Assembly (NCBI GenBank): GCA_003556325.1
Contig: PWRF01000106.1
Span: 1 to 34,376 of the forward strand
Direction: 5' to 3'
DNA from: Bacteroidales bacterium
GTDB taxonomy: Bacteria; Bacteroidota; Bacteroidia; Bacteroidales; UBA7960
DNA length: 34,376 bases
Made by a program: the position numbers and the translations under genes. The notes beneath the pieces are model-generated. The model was not told the DNA's origin, did no database searches, and saw only the letters and a list, made by a program, of their open reading frames with translations. The stretch's first letter is position 1; each line of letters starts with the position of its first letter. Of the stretch, positions 1-8,638 are shown in pieces.

Positions 1-125
1 AGGTTAAGGTTAAGGTTAAGGTTAAGGTTAAGATTGAGATTGAGATTGAGATTGAGGTTAAGGTTACGGTTGAGGATAAGATTAAGATTGAGGTTGGGGT
101 TAAAGATGAGGATGAGGTTACAGAA
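1..125. repeat. Degenerate period-6 tandem tract (AGGTTA / AGATTG / AGGTTG hexamers)
   Basis: Direct reading: aggtta x5, then agattg x4, then aggtta/cggttg/aggata variants, decaying toward ~125; runs off the left edge. Confidence 0.95.
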
Positions 126-233
126 TGAGGGTTGGGCTATGGGGTTGCCGGGTTACTTGCAGCTAATGGAAAAAGTCAATTACACAGGCCCGGTTTTTTG
201 ATATGCCGGCATCCGGGTAAAAATGAAAGACAT

Positions 234-1169
234 ATGCGGGAAGGAGTTGTAACGAAATCTACGGGCAGCTGGTACCGGGTATTAACTCCGGAAGGGCAGG
301 AAGTGGAGTGCAGGCTCAGGGGAAAGCTGAAAATTTCCGGGTCGAAGGCCACCAATCCCGTGGCGGTGGGTGATAAGGTCTCGTTTTCCATACCTGCGGA
401 TGACGATACCGGGGTTATACACGAAATTCTCGACAGGAAAAATTATATCATACGCAAGGCCACCAAACTTTCCAGGCAAACCCACGTGATTGCGGCCAAC
501 ATCGACCAGGCCGTGATCATTGCCACGCTGGCATATCCGCGTACATCAACCGGCTTCATCGACAGGTTCCTGGTCACATGCGAGGCTTACAGCATTCCGG
601 CAGCACTGGTCTTCAATAAATTGGATTTATTGCGCAGCGAAAAGGATATTGAGCGACTTGCCGGGCTGATGGCAATGTACGAAGACATCGGTTATCCGTG
701 CCATGCCGTTTCCGCGACAGAACGCAGCAACATTGAAGCCTTCGACCTTCTCCTGCGTGATAAGGTCTCCCTTCTTGCCGGGCATTCCGGCGTTGGCAAA
801 TCGGCACTTGTCAATGCCATTGAACCAGGACTGAACCTCAAGGTACAAGCCATATCGAAAGCCCATAAAAAAGGGAAGCACACCACGACCTTTGCAGAGA
901 TGTTCAAATTGTCGAACGGAGCACACATTATTGACACACCCGGCATAAAGGAGTTCGGCCTGGTCGACTTCGAAGCGTGGGAGCTCTGCCATTATTTCCC
1001 CGAGATGCGAAGGCATTTTAACCAGTGCCACTACGACAACTGCACCCACTTCAACGAACCGGGCTGCCGCATCAAAGAGGAGGTGGAAAAAGGGACAATA
1101 TTCGAAGATCGCTATGCCAACTACCTGGGCATCCTGCTCGGAGAAGACACCCGGCGAAAACAGTATTAA
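234..1169 (+). CDS. rsgA: Ribosome small-subunit-dependent GTPase RsgA (circularly permuted GTPase)
   Basis: ORF 132..1169; FNKLDLL, GHSGVGKSALVNAI and DTPGIKEFGL motifs plus the C-terminal Zn-type CHYDNCTHFNEPGC motif. ATG at 234 (MREGVVTKSTGSWY) is preferred over the track start at 132. Confidence 0.95.
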   Translation: MREGVVTKSTGSWYRVLTPEGQEVECRLRGKLKISGSKATNPVAVGDKVSFSIPADDDTGVIHEILDRKNYIIRKATKLSRQTHVIAANIDQAVIIATLAYPRTSTGFIDRFLVTCEAYSIPAALVFNKLDLLRSEKDIERLAGLMAMYEDIGYPCHAVSATERSNIEAFDLLLRDKVSLLAGHSGVGKSALVNAIEPGLNLKVQAISKAHKKGKHTTTFAEMFKLSNGAHIIDTPGIKEFGLVDFEAWELCHYFPEMRRHFNQCHYDNCTHFNEPGCRIKEEVEKGTIFEDRYANYLGILLGEDTRRKQY

Positions 1170-1181
1170 AACTCCAATGAT

Positions 1182-1634
1182 ATGCGCGCAGTAATTCAAA
1201 AAGTTAAAGAGGCTTCCGTTGAGATCCGGGGTAACACACACGCCGGCATTAAACAGGGATTGCTGGTTTTCCTTGGTGTGGAAGATGCCGACACGGATGA
1301 AGACATCTCATGGTTGGCAGGGAAGATAAGCCGTTTAAGGGTTTTTGACGATGCCGGCGGGGGGATGAATCTCTCTGTAATGGATGTAAAGGGCGAAATC
1401 ATGGTCATCAGCCAGTTTACCCTGCATGCCAGCACCAAAAAAGGCAACCGCCCTTCCTATATCAGGGCATCCAGGCCAGAATATGCCATTCCTGTGTACG
1501 AAAAATTCATTGAAGCACTTGCCCAGGAAAGTCAGTGCAAGGTAGCATCAGGAGAATTCGGGGCGTATATGCAGGTCTTGCTGATAAATGACGGACCCGT
1601 CACCATCTCCATCGATACGAAAAATAAAGAATAG
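1182..1634 (+). CDS. dtd: D-aminoacyl-tRNA deacylase
   Basis: MRAVIQKVKEASVEI start, VISQFTLHASTKKGNRPSY and GAYMQVLLINDGPVTI motifs of the DTD family. Confidence 0.95.
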   Translation: MRAVIQKVKEASVEIRGNTHAGIKQGLLVFLGVEDADTDEDISWLAGKISRLRVFDDAGGGMNLSVMDVKGEIMVISQFTLHASTKKGNRPSYIRASRPEYAIPVYEKFIEALAQESQCKVASGEFGAYMQVLLINDGPVTISIDTKNKE

Positions 1635-1700
1635 GAACTCAATAGCGCTTATAGCCCTTCAACTAATTGATTACCTGGTGTGTATGTTTTCAGGAAGACT

Positions 1701-1769
1701 GCTTTTGGCTATTGGCTTTTAGCTTTTGGCTTTCTTGCCAATAGCCAATAGCTAATAGCCAAAAGCCTG
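1701..1769. repeat. Hairpin repeat copy 1 (30-nt imperfect arms, 6-nt loop)
   Basis: gcttttggctattggcttttagcttttggc-tttctt-gccaatagccaatagctaatagccaaaagc; 1707-1769 is identical to 16741-16803. Confidence 0.9.
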
Positions 1770-1900
1770 CTTAATCTGAACGCCCCCGCCCCGTGACAAT
1801 AATCATCCTCCTGTGCGTCAAAAAGCCTGTCATGAGCGTTTCATGGCTTCATCGACGCAGCCCGCCCGGGTACTGCGGATACTGAGTGCCCGGCTTGGCC

Positions 1901-2890
1901 CTAGTAGGCCCATTTAAGCCAGATGGCGCCCCAGGTGAAGCCGCCTCCGAAAGCCGTAAGGATGATGTTGTCGCCTTTGTTGAGTTGATTCTCGTAATCC
2001 CAGAGGCAAAGCGGGATGGTGGCATTCGTGGTGTTGCCATACTTATGGATGTTTACCATGACCTTTTCGGCAGGGATGTTCATCCTCCGGCCTGTGGCTT
2101 CGATGATACGCATATTGGCCTGGTGCGGCACCAGCCAGGATACATCACCGGTACTGAGGTTATTGTTTTTCATCACATCCAATGACGCGTCGGCCATTTT
2201 GGTAACGGCAAATTTAAAAACAGGCTGTCCTTCCTGGTATATGTAATGCTCACGGGCATCCACAGTTTCGTGGGAGGGTGGTTTCAGCGATCCCCCTGCT
2301 TTCATGTGAAGATGGATCCATCCGGCACCATCGGTGGCAAACTTGTGATCCAGCACTCCAACATCTTCCTGCGTAGGCTCTAACAGAACAGCACAGGCGG
2401 CATCTCCGAAAAGAACACAGGTTTGCCTGTCGGTATAATCGACAATGGAAGACATCTTATCTGCCCCTACTACGACCACTTTTTTGTAATTCCCGGACTC
2501 CACATAATTCGCCGCAGTTACAAGTGCATAAAGGAAGCCCGAACAGGCGGCATTCATATCATAGCTGAAGGCATTTTTTATGCCTGCTTTGTGACTGATC
2601 AGATTGGCAGCAGCAGGGAACTTCATGTCAGGGGTTACGGTTGCGCAAAGTACCATATCTACCTCTGAAGGATCAACTCCCCGCTTTTCCAGCAAGCCGC
2701 TAACTGCTTTAGCACCCATATCGGAAGTGCCAAGCCCTTCGCCCTTTAATATTCTTCTTTCCCTGATGCCTGTGCGTGTTGAAATCCACTCGTCTGAAGT
2801 GTCAACCATCTGCTCCAGCTCCTTGTTTGTCAGGATATAGTCTGGCAGGTTACCATGAACAGCGGTGATAGCTGCTTTAATCTGTGTCAT
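1901..2890 (-). CDS. fabH: 3-oxoacyl-ACP synthase III (KAS III)
   Basis: [11 protein letters not shown] active-site Cys motif, [26 protein letters not shown] and FGGGFTWGA. Confidence 0.97.
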   Translation of the reverse strand: MTQIKAAITAVHGNLPDYILTNKELEQMVDTSDEWISTRTGIRERRILKGEGLGTSDMGAKAVSGLLEKRGVDPSEVDMVLCATVTPDMKFPAAANLISHKAGIKNAFSYDMNAACSGFLYALVTAANYVESGNYKKVVVVGADKMSSIVDYTDRQTCVLFGDAACAVLLEPTQEDVGVLDHKFATDGAGWIHLHMKAGGSLKPPSHETVDAREHYIYQEGQPVFKFAVTKMADASLDVMKNNNLSTGDVSWLVPHQANMRIIEATGRRMNIPAEKVMVNIHKYGNTTNATIPLCLWDYENQLNKGDNIILTAFGGGFTWGAIWLKWAY

Positions 2891-2917
2891 GACAAAAAGA
2901 TTTAAAACATAATCCGA

Positions 2918-3898
2918 TTAGTCTTCTTCGTTCTCGGGGAAGAAGCGACCCTGGGTATACTGATCCATTGCCTTTCTGATCTGTTCTGCAATGCCTGCCT
3001 CAAAAACTTCTTTTGAATGCAGGATCATATTCTTAAAAGCCACGTCGTTGGATATCCCGTGTCCTATCAAAACCGTTGAGTTGATCCCGAGGATAGGGGT
3101 GCCGCCGTATTTTTCATAATTGAACCGGGCGAAAAAATCATCCATTACGTTTCGCTTTATCATCAGCCGAAACATGGTCTCCATGTTTTTCAGCACGATA
3201 TTTCCTGTGAACCCATCGGTCACTACCACGTCAACTTTGTCTTTAAAGAGATCACGGCTCTCCACATTTCCTATGAAGTGGTAGTCGCTGTTGTCTTTCA
3301 TAAGCCGGTAGGCCGACTGACAAAGGATATTTCCCTTGTCTTCCTCGGTGCCGATATTGAGAAGGCCAACGGCAGGTTTTTTGATCCCATACACACATTT
3401 TGCATAGATGGAACCCAGCAGGCCAAACTGGTACAAGACATCGGGTTTGCAATCGGGATTGGTACCCACATCGATTAACACGCCCACGCCTCCGTTCTCT
3501 TTGGGAATAATGGATGTGGTGGCCGGCCGGAGTATGCCCTGGATGGCGTTGACGCTGTAGATGGACCCTACCAGCATGGAACCGGTATTTCCGGCACTGG
3601 AAAAGGCGTCAATCTCTTTTGTCTTAAGCATTTTAAAGCCCAATGAAATGCTTGACCCGGGCTTTTTCGCAAAAGCCTTGGTCGGTGATTCGCCCATTTC
3701 GATCACCTCAGGTGCATGCACAATGTCGAAATCAGACGCATCGGTGCCACTTGACTCCAGCTGCTCATGAATAGCTTTCTCGTTGCCAATCAATACCAGG
3801 CGGTCCGTTTCCGGAAGCTCCTTCCTGGCAAGGACAGCCCCGGCAATAGTTGCTTCAGGGGCATAATCGCCACCCATAACGTCAAAACCAATATTCAT
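2918..3898 (-). CDS. plsX: Phosphate acyltransferase PlsX
   Basis: MNIGFDVMGGDYAPEATIAGA, SAGNTGSMLVGS, VVTDGFTGNIVLK, HGISND. Confidence 0.97.
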   Translation of the reverse strand: MNIGFDVMGGDYAPEATIAGAVLARKELPETDRLVLIGNEKAIHEQLESSGTDASDFDIVHAPEVIEMGESPTKAFAKKPGSSISLGFKMLKTKEIDAFSSAGNTGSMLVGSIYSVNAIQGILRPATTSIIPKENGGVGVLIDVGTNPDCKPDVLYQFGLLGSIYAKCVYGIKKPAVGLLNIGTEEDKGNILCQSAYRLMKDNSDYHFIGNVESRDLFKDKVDVVVTDGFTGNIVLKNMETMFRLMIKRNVMDDFFARFNYEKYGGTPILGINSTVLIGHGISNDVAFKNMILHSKEVFEAGIAEQIRKAMDQYTQGRFFPENEED

Positions 3899-3934
3899 TT
3901 TAGTTGTATTGGTGAGAAAAACCAGCAGAAAAAA

Positions 3935-4120
3935 CTAAACAGCAGATGATTTTTCGGTTGCCATTTTGCCTCTGTAAAAGCCGCATTCGGGGCAAACACG
4001 GTGCATGAGCCTGGCAGCCCCGCAATTGGAGCAGTTGGTAAGCGACGGCTCAACTGCTTTGTAATGCGTGCGACGCTTGTCCCTGCGTGTTTTTGAAATC
4101 TTACTCTTTGGATGTGCCAT
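3935..4120 (-). CDS. rpmF: 50S ribosomal protein L32
   Basis: MAHPKSKISKTRRDKRRTHYKA with CSNCG / CPECGFYRG zinc ribbon; rpmF-plsX-fabH order. Confidence 0.97.
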   Translation of the reverse strand: MAHPKSKISKTRRDKRRTHYKAVEPSLTNCSNCGAARLMHRVCPECGFYRGKMATEKSSAV

Positions 4121-4146
4121 AACTACTATGGTTTTATAAAATTACA

Positions 4147-4698
4147 TTAGTTACTCTTTTTGAACCGAAGGGATTTAAGAGCCTCAAAGGGAGCGCCTTC
4201 GAGTGGTTTGTCTGCAGAGGGATCCGTGTTTCCGGCCGAATGGGCTTTCACCCTCGCCAGCATGTCCGGATCACACCCTGAGCGCCCTTGGGAATCATCA
4301 GGGTGCACACGACGCAGCGGAAGCACCAGGTGCAGAAATTCATACACATAATGCGATATGTCCACGTAGGTCTCTGTATGCGGAATCACAATAATATCAT
4401 CAGCCTGCTCTGAATGATCTTCGCCAAACTTAATGTAGATGCGGCGCTCAAAGTCAACAGGCTCACGATACATGTCCAGGCATCGATCACAGGAAACCTC
4501 TACCCACCCATGAAAGTTAAAATCGAAAACAAGCATGTTCTCCTCTTTTTCCATGTGCAGGTCGAGATGTACATCCCCGTGCCTGATCTCCGAATGCGCA
4601 AAACAATCAAAAAACTCACTGCCAATGTCAAACGAAAATGTATGCTTCCCGTTTGGAAGGCCCATGAATTCTATTTTGTATGCTTTCAACTCTTCCAA
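4147..4698 (-). CDS. DUF177 / YceD family protein
   Basis: VEVSCDRCLDMYREPVDFERRIYIKFGE motif; sits directly upstream of rpmF. Track ORF extends to 4797, but a -7 element at 4724-4732 favours a TTG start near 4698 or 4689. Confidence 0.85.
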   Translation of the reverse strand: MEELKAYKIEFMGLPNGKHTFSFDIGSEFFDCFAHSEIRHGDVHLDLHMEKEENMLVFDFNFHGWVEVSCDRCLDMYREPVDFERRIYIKFGEDHSEQADDIIVIPHTETYVDISHYVYEFLHLVLPLRRVHPDDSQGRSGCDPDMLARVKAHSAGNTDPSADKPLEGAPFEALKSLRFKKSN

Positions 4699-4723
4699 TA
4701 TACCCGTCGTTTTTATAAAGGCT

Positions 4724-4732
4724 GCAAAGATA
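4724..4732 (-). promoter_or_regulatory. Bacteroidota-type -7 element TATCTTTGC upstream of DUF177-rpmF-plsX-fabH
   Basis: Minus strand reads TATCTTTGC (TAnnTTTG); no clear -33 box. Confidence 0.5.
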
Positions 4733-4773
4733 AAACGAATGTCTGAGAAAAAAAAGTGTTTTTGCTTTTTAGA

Positions 4774-4795
4774 GCGCCGAATGCTTTTCAGGCGC
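4774..4795 (-). terminator. Candidate intrinsic terminator of the 1076-aa gene
   Basis: Minus strand: GCGCC-tgaaaagcattc-GGCGC, then A/T-rich sequence ending in a T run. Confidence 0.45.
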
Positions 4796-4825
4796 ATATA
4801 TGTGGGTTAGAATGCAATAAACGTG

Positions 4826-7800
4826 TTATTTAAAAGCTTTCTCCGGCAAGGCATCGCCACCGAGCCTCAGCCTGCTGAAATAGGCCGGTACTTCTTTTCC
4901 GCAGAGTTCGTCAACATACAGGCGTGCCAGGTACATGCCCAGCATGAAGCCCTGTCCGCGCAGACCAAGAAACAGGCCTTTCTCCACATCCACGATCATT
5001 CTTGGTTCAATATAGTAGCCTGCCCATAATGACTGAAAGCCGACTGCCGATATCTCGGGTATCCAGTCTACGAAAACCTCAGACACAATTTCAGAAAAAT
5101 CGCGCGAATTGATTTTCACATCTTTATCTGTTTCCATAGGCTCTACAGCAGGTGAGGCGCATCCAATCACCTGGCCGGTATCGCCCAGCTGCTGCCCGTA
5201 TACGGCTGTAAATCCTTTATAGTGGCGCCTGTCGATAAGCATGTTCAGCGGCGCACCATCGACACCCAGCATGGGCAGGCGACGGGTAATGAAGGCCTGG
5301 TGCTTGACAGGGAACAAACCGGTTTCTATGTCAAGCTTTGCAGCAAAATCGGCCCCTTTATCGCCCAGTGCATTGACAAACACAGGCGTGTGATATTCCA
5401 GATACTCCCCGCTGCTGTCGCGTACGATGGCAATATAGGTGCCGCCATTTTTCCGCACATCGACAAGCTCGGTGTTTTCCAGCACAGTACCGCCCGCGTT
5501 GATGCCGAGTTGCCTGAGCATTTCAATGACTTTTCCCGGTGTTGCCTGCCAGCATTCATCCGTTTTCAGTGCAGCAAGGTATTTTTTGTTCTGATCGTTA
5601 AAATAGGGAGAGATCTCTTTTTTGAAATCGCCGGGCATGATCATTTTTGCCTTCTGCCATGCCATTGACTCTTCCAGGGCATTGTACATGGCTTCGTCGT
5701 GGGCAAATGTCAGGTAGTTGATAGGCCGGTAGTCAATATCCCCCCGGGTGTCGAGCTCCCTGAACAGTTCGAGGTTGTGCCTGGCAATATCTGTTAGCTC
5801 GGGCAGGCTGAATGCCGGTCTGCCGCCTGCAATATTGCGCCATGAGCTGCCAAACCCGTAATTGATCATAGTTGGGTCATATCCCTCTTCGGCAAGAAAA
5901 CGGAACAGCGCACTCCCCCCTATTCCGCCCCCGGCAACCAGGGCCTTTGTCTCCACCTTTTTTCGGGCTCCTTTTCCAATACCGGTCATCACCCTGTCGT
6001 GCTCTTTCACCGGATACAGCTCACCGATAGTGATCTGGTTCGACATGGGAGCCCTGGGCGTGGAGCCTCCTATAAGCCTAATCCCCAGGGGGTTCAAGTT
6101 CATCTTCAGCCTCTGAATACACCTCTTGCCCCGGCACGGGCCCATGCCCAAATGGGTCGTATGCTTGATCTCTTCAACCGAGATAAACTTCCTGTCGCCG
6201 ATAACCTTCATTACGTCATCAAAAACCACATCATCGCAATGACATATAAAAACTTCTTCAAGGCCTTTGTCTTTATATGGCTTTATGTCGAGCGGTGCCG
6301 GGTATTCTTTTTTCAGGATGAACCCGCGCACTTTGAGCTGGTCCTCATAAGACATGCTTTCGCCTTTGATACGTGCCACGTGGGTGAGGTTCTCCTTACG
6401 CAGCACGCGCTGTATGTGTCCGTTCCCCAGCACATTTGCATCGTTGTCAACAAGGTAAACGTCCTCACCTGCTTCCATATCAAATTCGATGGGAAGGAAA
6501 AAAATGTTCCTTTTCAGGTTATAGCCAAAAATGGCAAGTCCCGGACACTGGTAAACGCAATCCATGCACCCCACGCACTTGTCAAAGTCGATATGAGGTG
6601 CGGTGCTGGTGGAGGATTTTGTTATGGCTCCGTAGCTGCAGGCAAAGGCACAGGGGTTGCAGGCAAAACCGTGCAGGCAGTCGATAAGCACAAAAGGTTT
6701 ATCCATGCGCTCTTCCGGTGGCAATAATGGCTCATCGAGCACTTGTACCGGGTGTTGCTGCGAATCGATATATTCTTTGGAAATGCGCAGGTAATCGTCG
6801 TAGTTGAACCGCTCCTTCTTGTTTTCAAGGATTTCGTAGGCCACCTGTTTTCCTCTCAGGACAGCGCTGGTGCCTTCGCCGATGCGGATGGCGTCTCCTG
6901 CCCCGTAGCAGAACCGTCCAAACATCTGCTGGCCTTTTTCCAGCAGGGCATCATCAGGCATAAGGCCAGTGCAGATATTGATGGCATCGATGCCCGATAT
7001 GATCTTTTCTGTTCCGTCGACGGGTTTAAAGTTTTTTGCCTCGGCCACCACTGCGGCAGATATGCCGTCTCCCTGTTTATTCGGGACGGCTTCAAGGATC
7101 ATGTGCGAGAGCATCACCGGGATCCCCAGCCTCCGCACCCTGTTCGCCTGAACCGGGAAGCCACCCTCTGCGGGCATTGCCTCGACAATTGCCTTCACCC
7201 GGGCGCCTGCCTGGGTAAGCTGATAGCTGGTGAGGTAACCAATATTCCCGGCTCCCACGGTAAGCACGTTTTTGCCGAGCAGGGTGAGTTCCGTGTTCAT
7301 CATCTTCTGGATCACGGCCGCGGTATATACGCCCGGAAGATCGTCGTTCGAAAAGGTGGGAAGAAAGGGAACTGCACCGGTTGCAACCACAAAATGAGTG
7401 CAGTCTATGTAGAATATTTCGTTTGTGGAGAAGTTTTTCGCTGCCACACGGTTTCCCTCAAAGATGTCCCATACCGTGCTGTCGAGCATGATGCCTTCGT
7501 GGTTATCCCCCGCCAGGGTTTTTGAGATCTCAAACCCCCGCATCCCGCCGTATTTTTTTTCTTTCTCAAAAAAGAAAAACTGGTGGGTCTGCATGTTAAA
7601 CTGGCCCCCGATCTCGCTATTGCTGTCGACAACGATATTGCTTATGCCATGTTCGTTGAGCACTTCACGGGCGGCCAGCCCTGCCGGACCCGCCCCCACT
7701 ATTACCACTTCTGTTTTATATACTCTGAAACCTTGCGGCTTGATATAGATGCCGGGCTCTGCAACAAAACCTTTTGGGATCTCTCCGACAGTCTGCACAC

Positions 7801-8056
7801 CATCTACGGGGGTGATACAGATCCTCTTTACTTCGCCGTCGACAAGCATTTCGCAGGCGCTGCACTTCCCGATGCCGCACTCCAGGCTCCTTCGCCTGTT
7901 TTTAAGGCTGTGGCTGTGTACCGGGTAGCCCGCCCGGTGAAGTGCCGCCGCAATGGTGAACCCCTTCTCTCCTTCAACCGCCTTGCCCTGGAAATGAAAC
8001 CTTTGTTTCTCAGCTTGTGTAACCTCTATAATGGGATGTTTGTGGATCTTATGCAT
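4826..8056 (-). CDS. Multi-domain 2Fe-2S / pyridine-nucleotide-disulfide oxidoreductase / 4Fe-4S / BFD-like / FAD (DAO) oxidoreductase fusion, 1076 aa
   Basis: Fer2 CX4CX2CX11C (CGIGKCSAC..RIC), VVIVGAGPAGLAA, VLTVGAGNIGY, CYGAGDAI, CVGCMDCVYQCP, ICHCDD...GPCRGKRC, ALVAGGGIGGSAL. Confidence 0.9.
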   Translation of the reverse strand: MHKIHKHPIIEVTQAEKQRFHFQGKAVEGEKGFTIAAALHRAGYPVHSHSLKNRRRSLECGIGKCSACEMLVDGEVKRICITPVDGVQTVGEIPKGFVAEPGIYIKPQGFRVYKTEVVIVGAGPAGLAAREVLNEHGISNIVVDSNSEIGGQFNMQTHQFFFFEKEKKYGGMRGFEISKTLAGDNHEGIMLDSTVWDIFEGNRVAAKNFSTNEIFYIDCTHFVVATGAVPFLPTFSNDDLPGVYTAAVIQKMMNTELTLLGKNVLTVGAGNIGYLTSYQLTQAGARVKAIVEAMPAEGGFPVQANRVRRLGIPVMLSHMILEAVPNKQGDGISAAVVAEAKNFKPVDGTEKIISGIDAINICTGLMPDDALLEKGQQMFGRFCYGAGDAIRIGEGTSAVLRGKQVAYEILENKKERFNYDDYLRISKEYIDSQQHPVQVLDEPLLPPEERMDKPFVLIDCLHGFACNPCAFACSYGAITKSSTSTAPHIDFDKCVGCMDCVYQCPGLAIFGYNLKRNIFFLPIEFDMEAGEDVYLVDNDANVLGNGHIQRVLRKENLTHVARIKGESMSYEDQLKVRGFILKKEYPAPLDIKPYKDKGLEEVFICHCDDVVFDDVMKVIGDRKFISVEEIKHTTHLGMGPCRGKRCIQRLKMNLNPLGIRLIGGSTPRAPMSNQITIGELYPVKEHDRVMTGIGKGARKKVETKALVAGGGIGGSALFRFLAEEGYDPTMINYGFGSSWRNIAGGRPAFSLPELTDIARHNLELFRELDTRGDIDYRPINYLTFAHDEAMYNALEESMAWQKAKMIMPGDFKKEISPYFNDQNKKYLAALKTDECWQATPGKVIEMLRQLGINAGGTVLENTELVDVRKNGGTYIAIVRDSSGEYLEYHTPVFVNALGDKGADFAAKLDIETGLFPVKHQAFITRRLPMLGVDGAPLNMLIDRRHYKGFTAVYGQQLGDTGQVIGCASPAVEPMETDKDVKINSRDFSEIVSEVFVDWIPEISAVGFQSLWAGYYIEPRMIVDVEKGLFLGLRGQGFMLGMYLARLYVDELCGKEVPAYFSRLRLGGDALPEKAFK

Positions 8057-8459
8057 AACTTCAACAACTCTTATTGATAACCAATCAGTAGTAAATACCC
8101 TGTCCGGCTTTTCCGGTCAAAATCAGACCGCATCATGCCGTAACGATCATTGGCCGGAAGCTTTTAACAGGCTGGCAACAAAGGTAATTATTTAAAAAAT
8201 GTGAAAATCTTCGAGCGGTATTTTTTAAAGATTCTAAAAACAGCCCGGAAGGCTTCAGGAGAAGGAGCTGCAGAAAGCCGGGAAAAACCCTGTTTTTCTT
8301 GGATGGTGTACCTGTTTTTCTTATATTCGTATACAGTACAGGATGAAAAATATAGGGTTTGAGGTTTGAAGCCTCGTCATTCCGAACGAACGTCGGGATT
8401 CTGTTGCCTACACCGTTTGAAGCTGTTAAACGCGTTATGGGGTTAAGAAGCGGCCCGGG

Positions 8460-8505
8460 GCATTTGTGTGCATTTGTGAAAACCATTTGTGTTTATTTGT
8501 GCACT
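8460..8505. repeat. Short degenerate CATTTGTG direct repeats (4 units)
   Basis: catttgtgtg catttgtgaaaac catttgtgttt atttgtgcac. Confidence 0.7.
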
Positions 8506-8535
8506 AGTAGCATTCAAATAACCCCATAAGCTTCC

Positions 8536-8635
8536 GACCTTTCGACATTTTGACATTTTGACAGTTGCAACACAACGCCCAAACTTTTGCCAAAAACATA
8601 AACACCTCAATAACATTTAGTTGAAAAAATATAAA
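8536..8635 (+). repeat. Duplicated leader element, copy 1 (upstream of the SagB-type nitroreductase)
   Basis: About 90% identical by eye to the reverse complement of 16495-16602, with one 8-nt indel. Confidence 0.9.
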
Positions 8636-8638
8636 TCC

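Noticed and set aside
1-125. True telomere
   Set aside because: Hexamers are heterogeneous and decay into a bacterial gene; no evidence of a linear replicon end
627-1241. Minus ORF of 204 aa over rsgA/dtd
   Set aside because: Antisense to rsgA, no motifs
5222-8077. Long plus-strand ORFs (5222..5668, 5999..6727, 6743..7525, 7583..8077) opposite the 1076-aa gene
   Set aside because: Fully antisense to a well-supported CDS with continuous domain motifs; His/Cys/Arg-rich shadow composition and no recognisable domains
8133-8486. Minus ORF of 117 aa
   Set aside because: Contains the GNRIPTFVRNDEAS string typical of translated intergenic repeats; no domain, lies in a repeat-rich spacer
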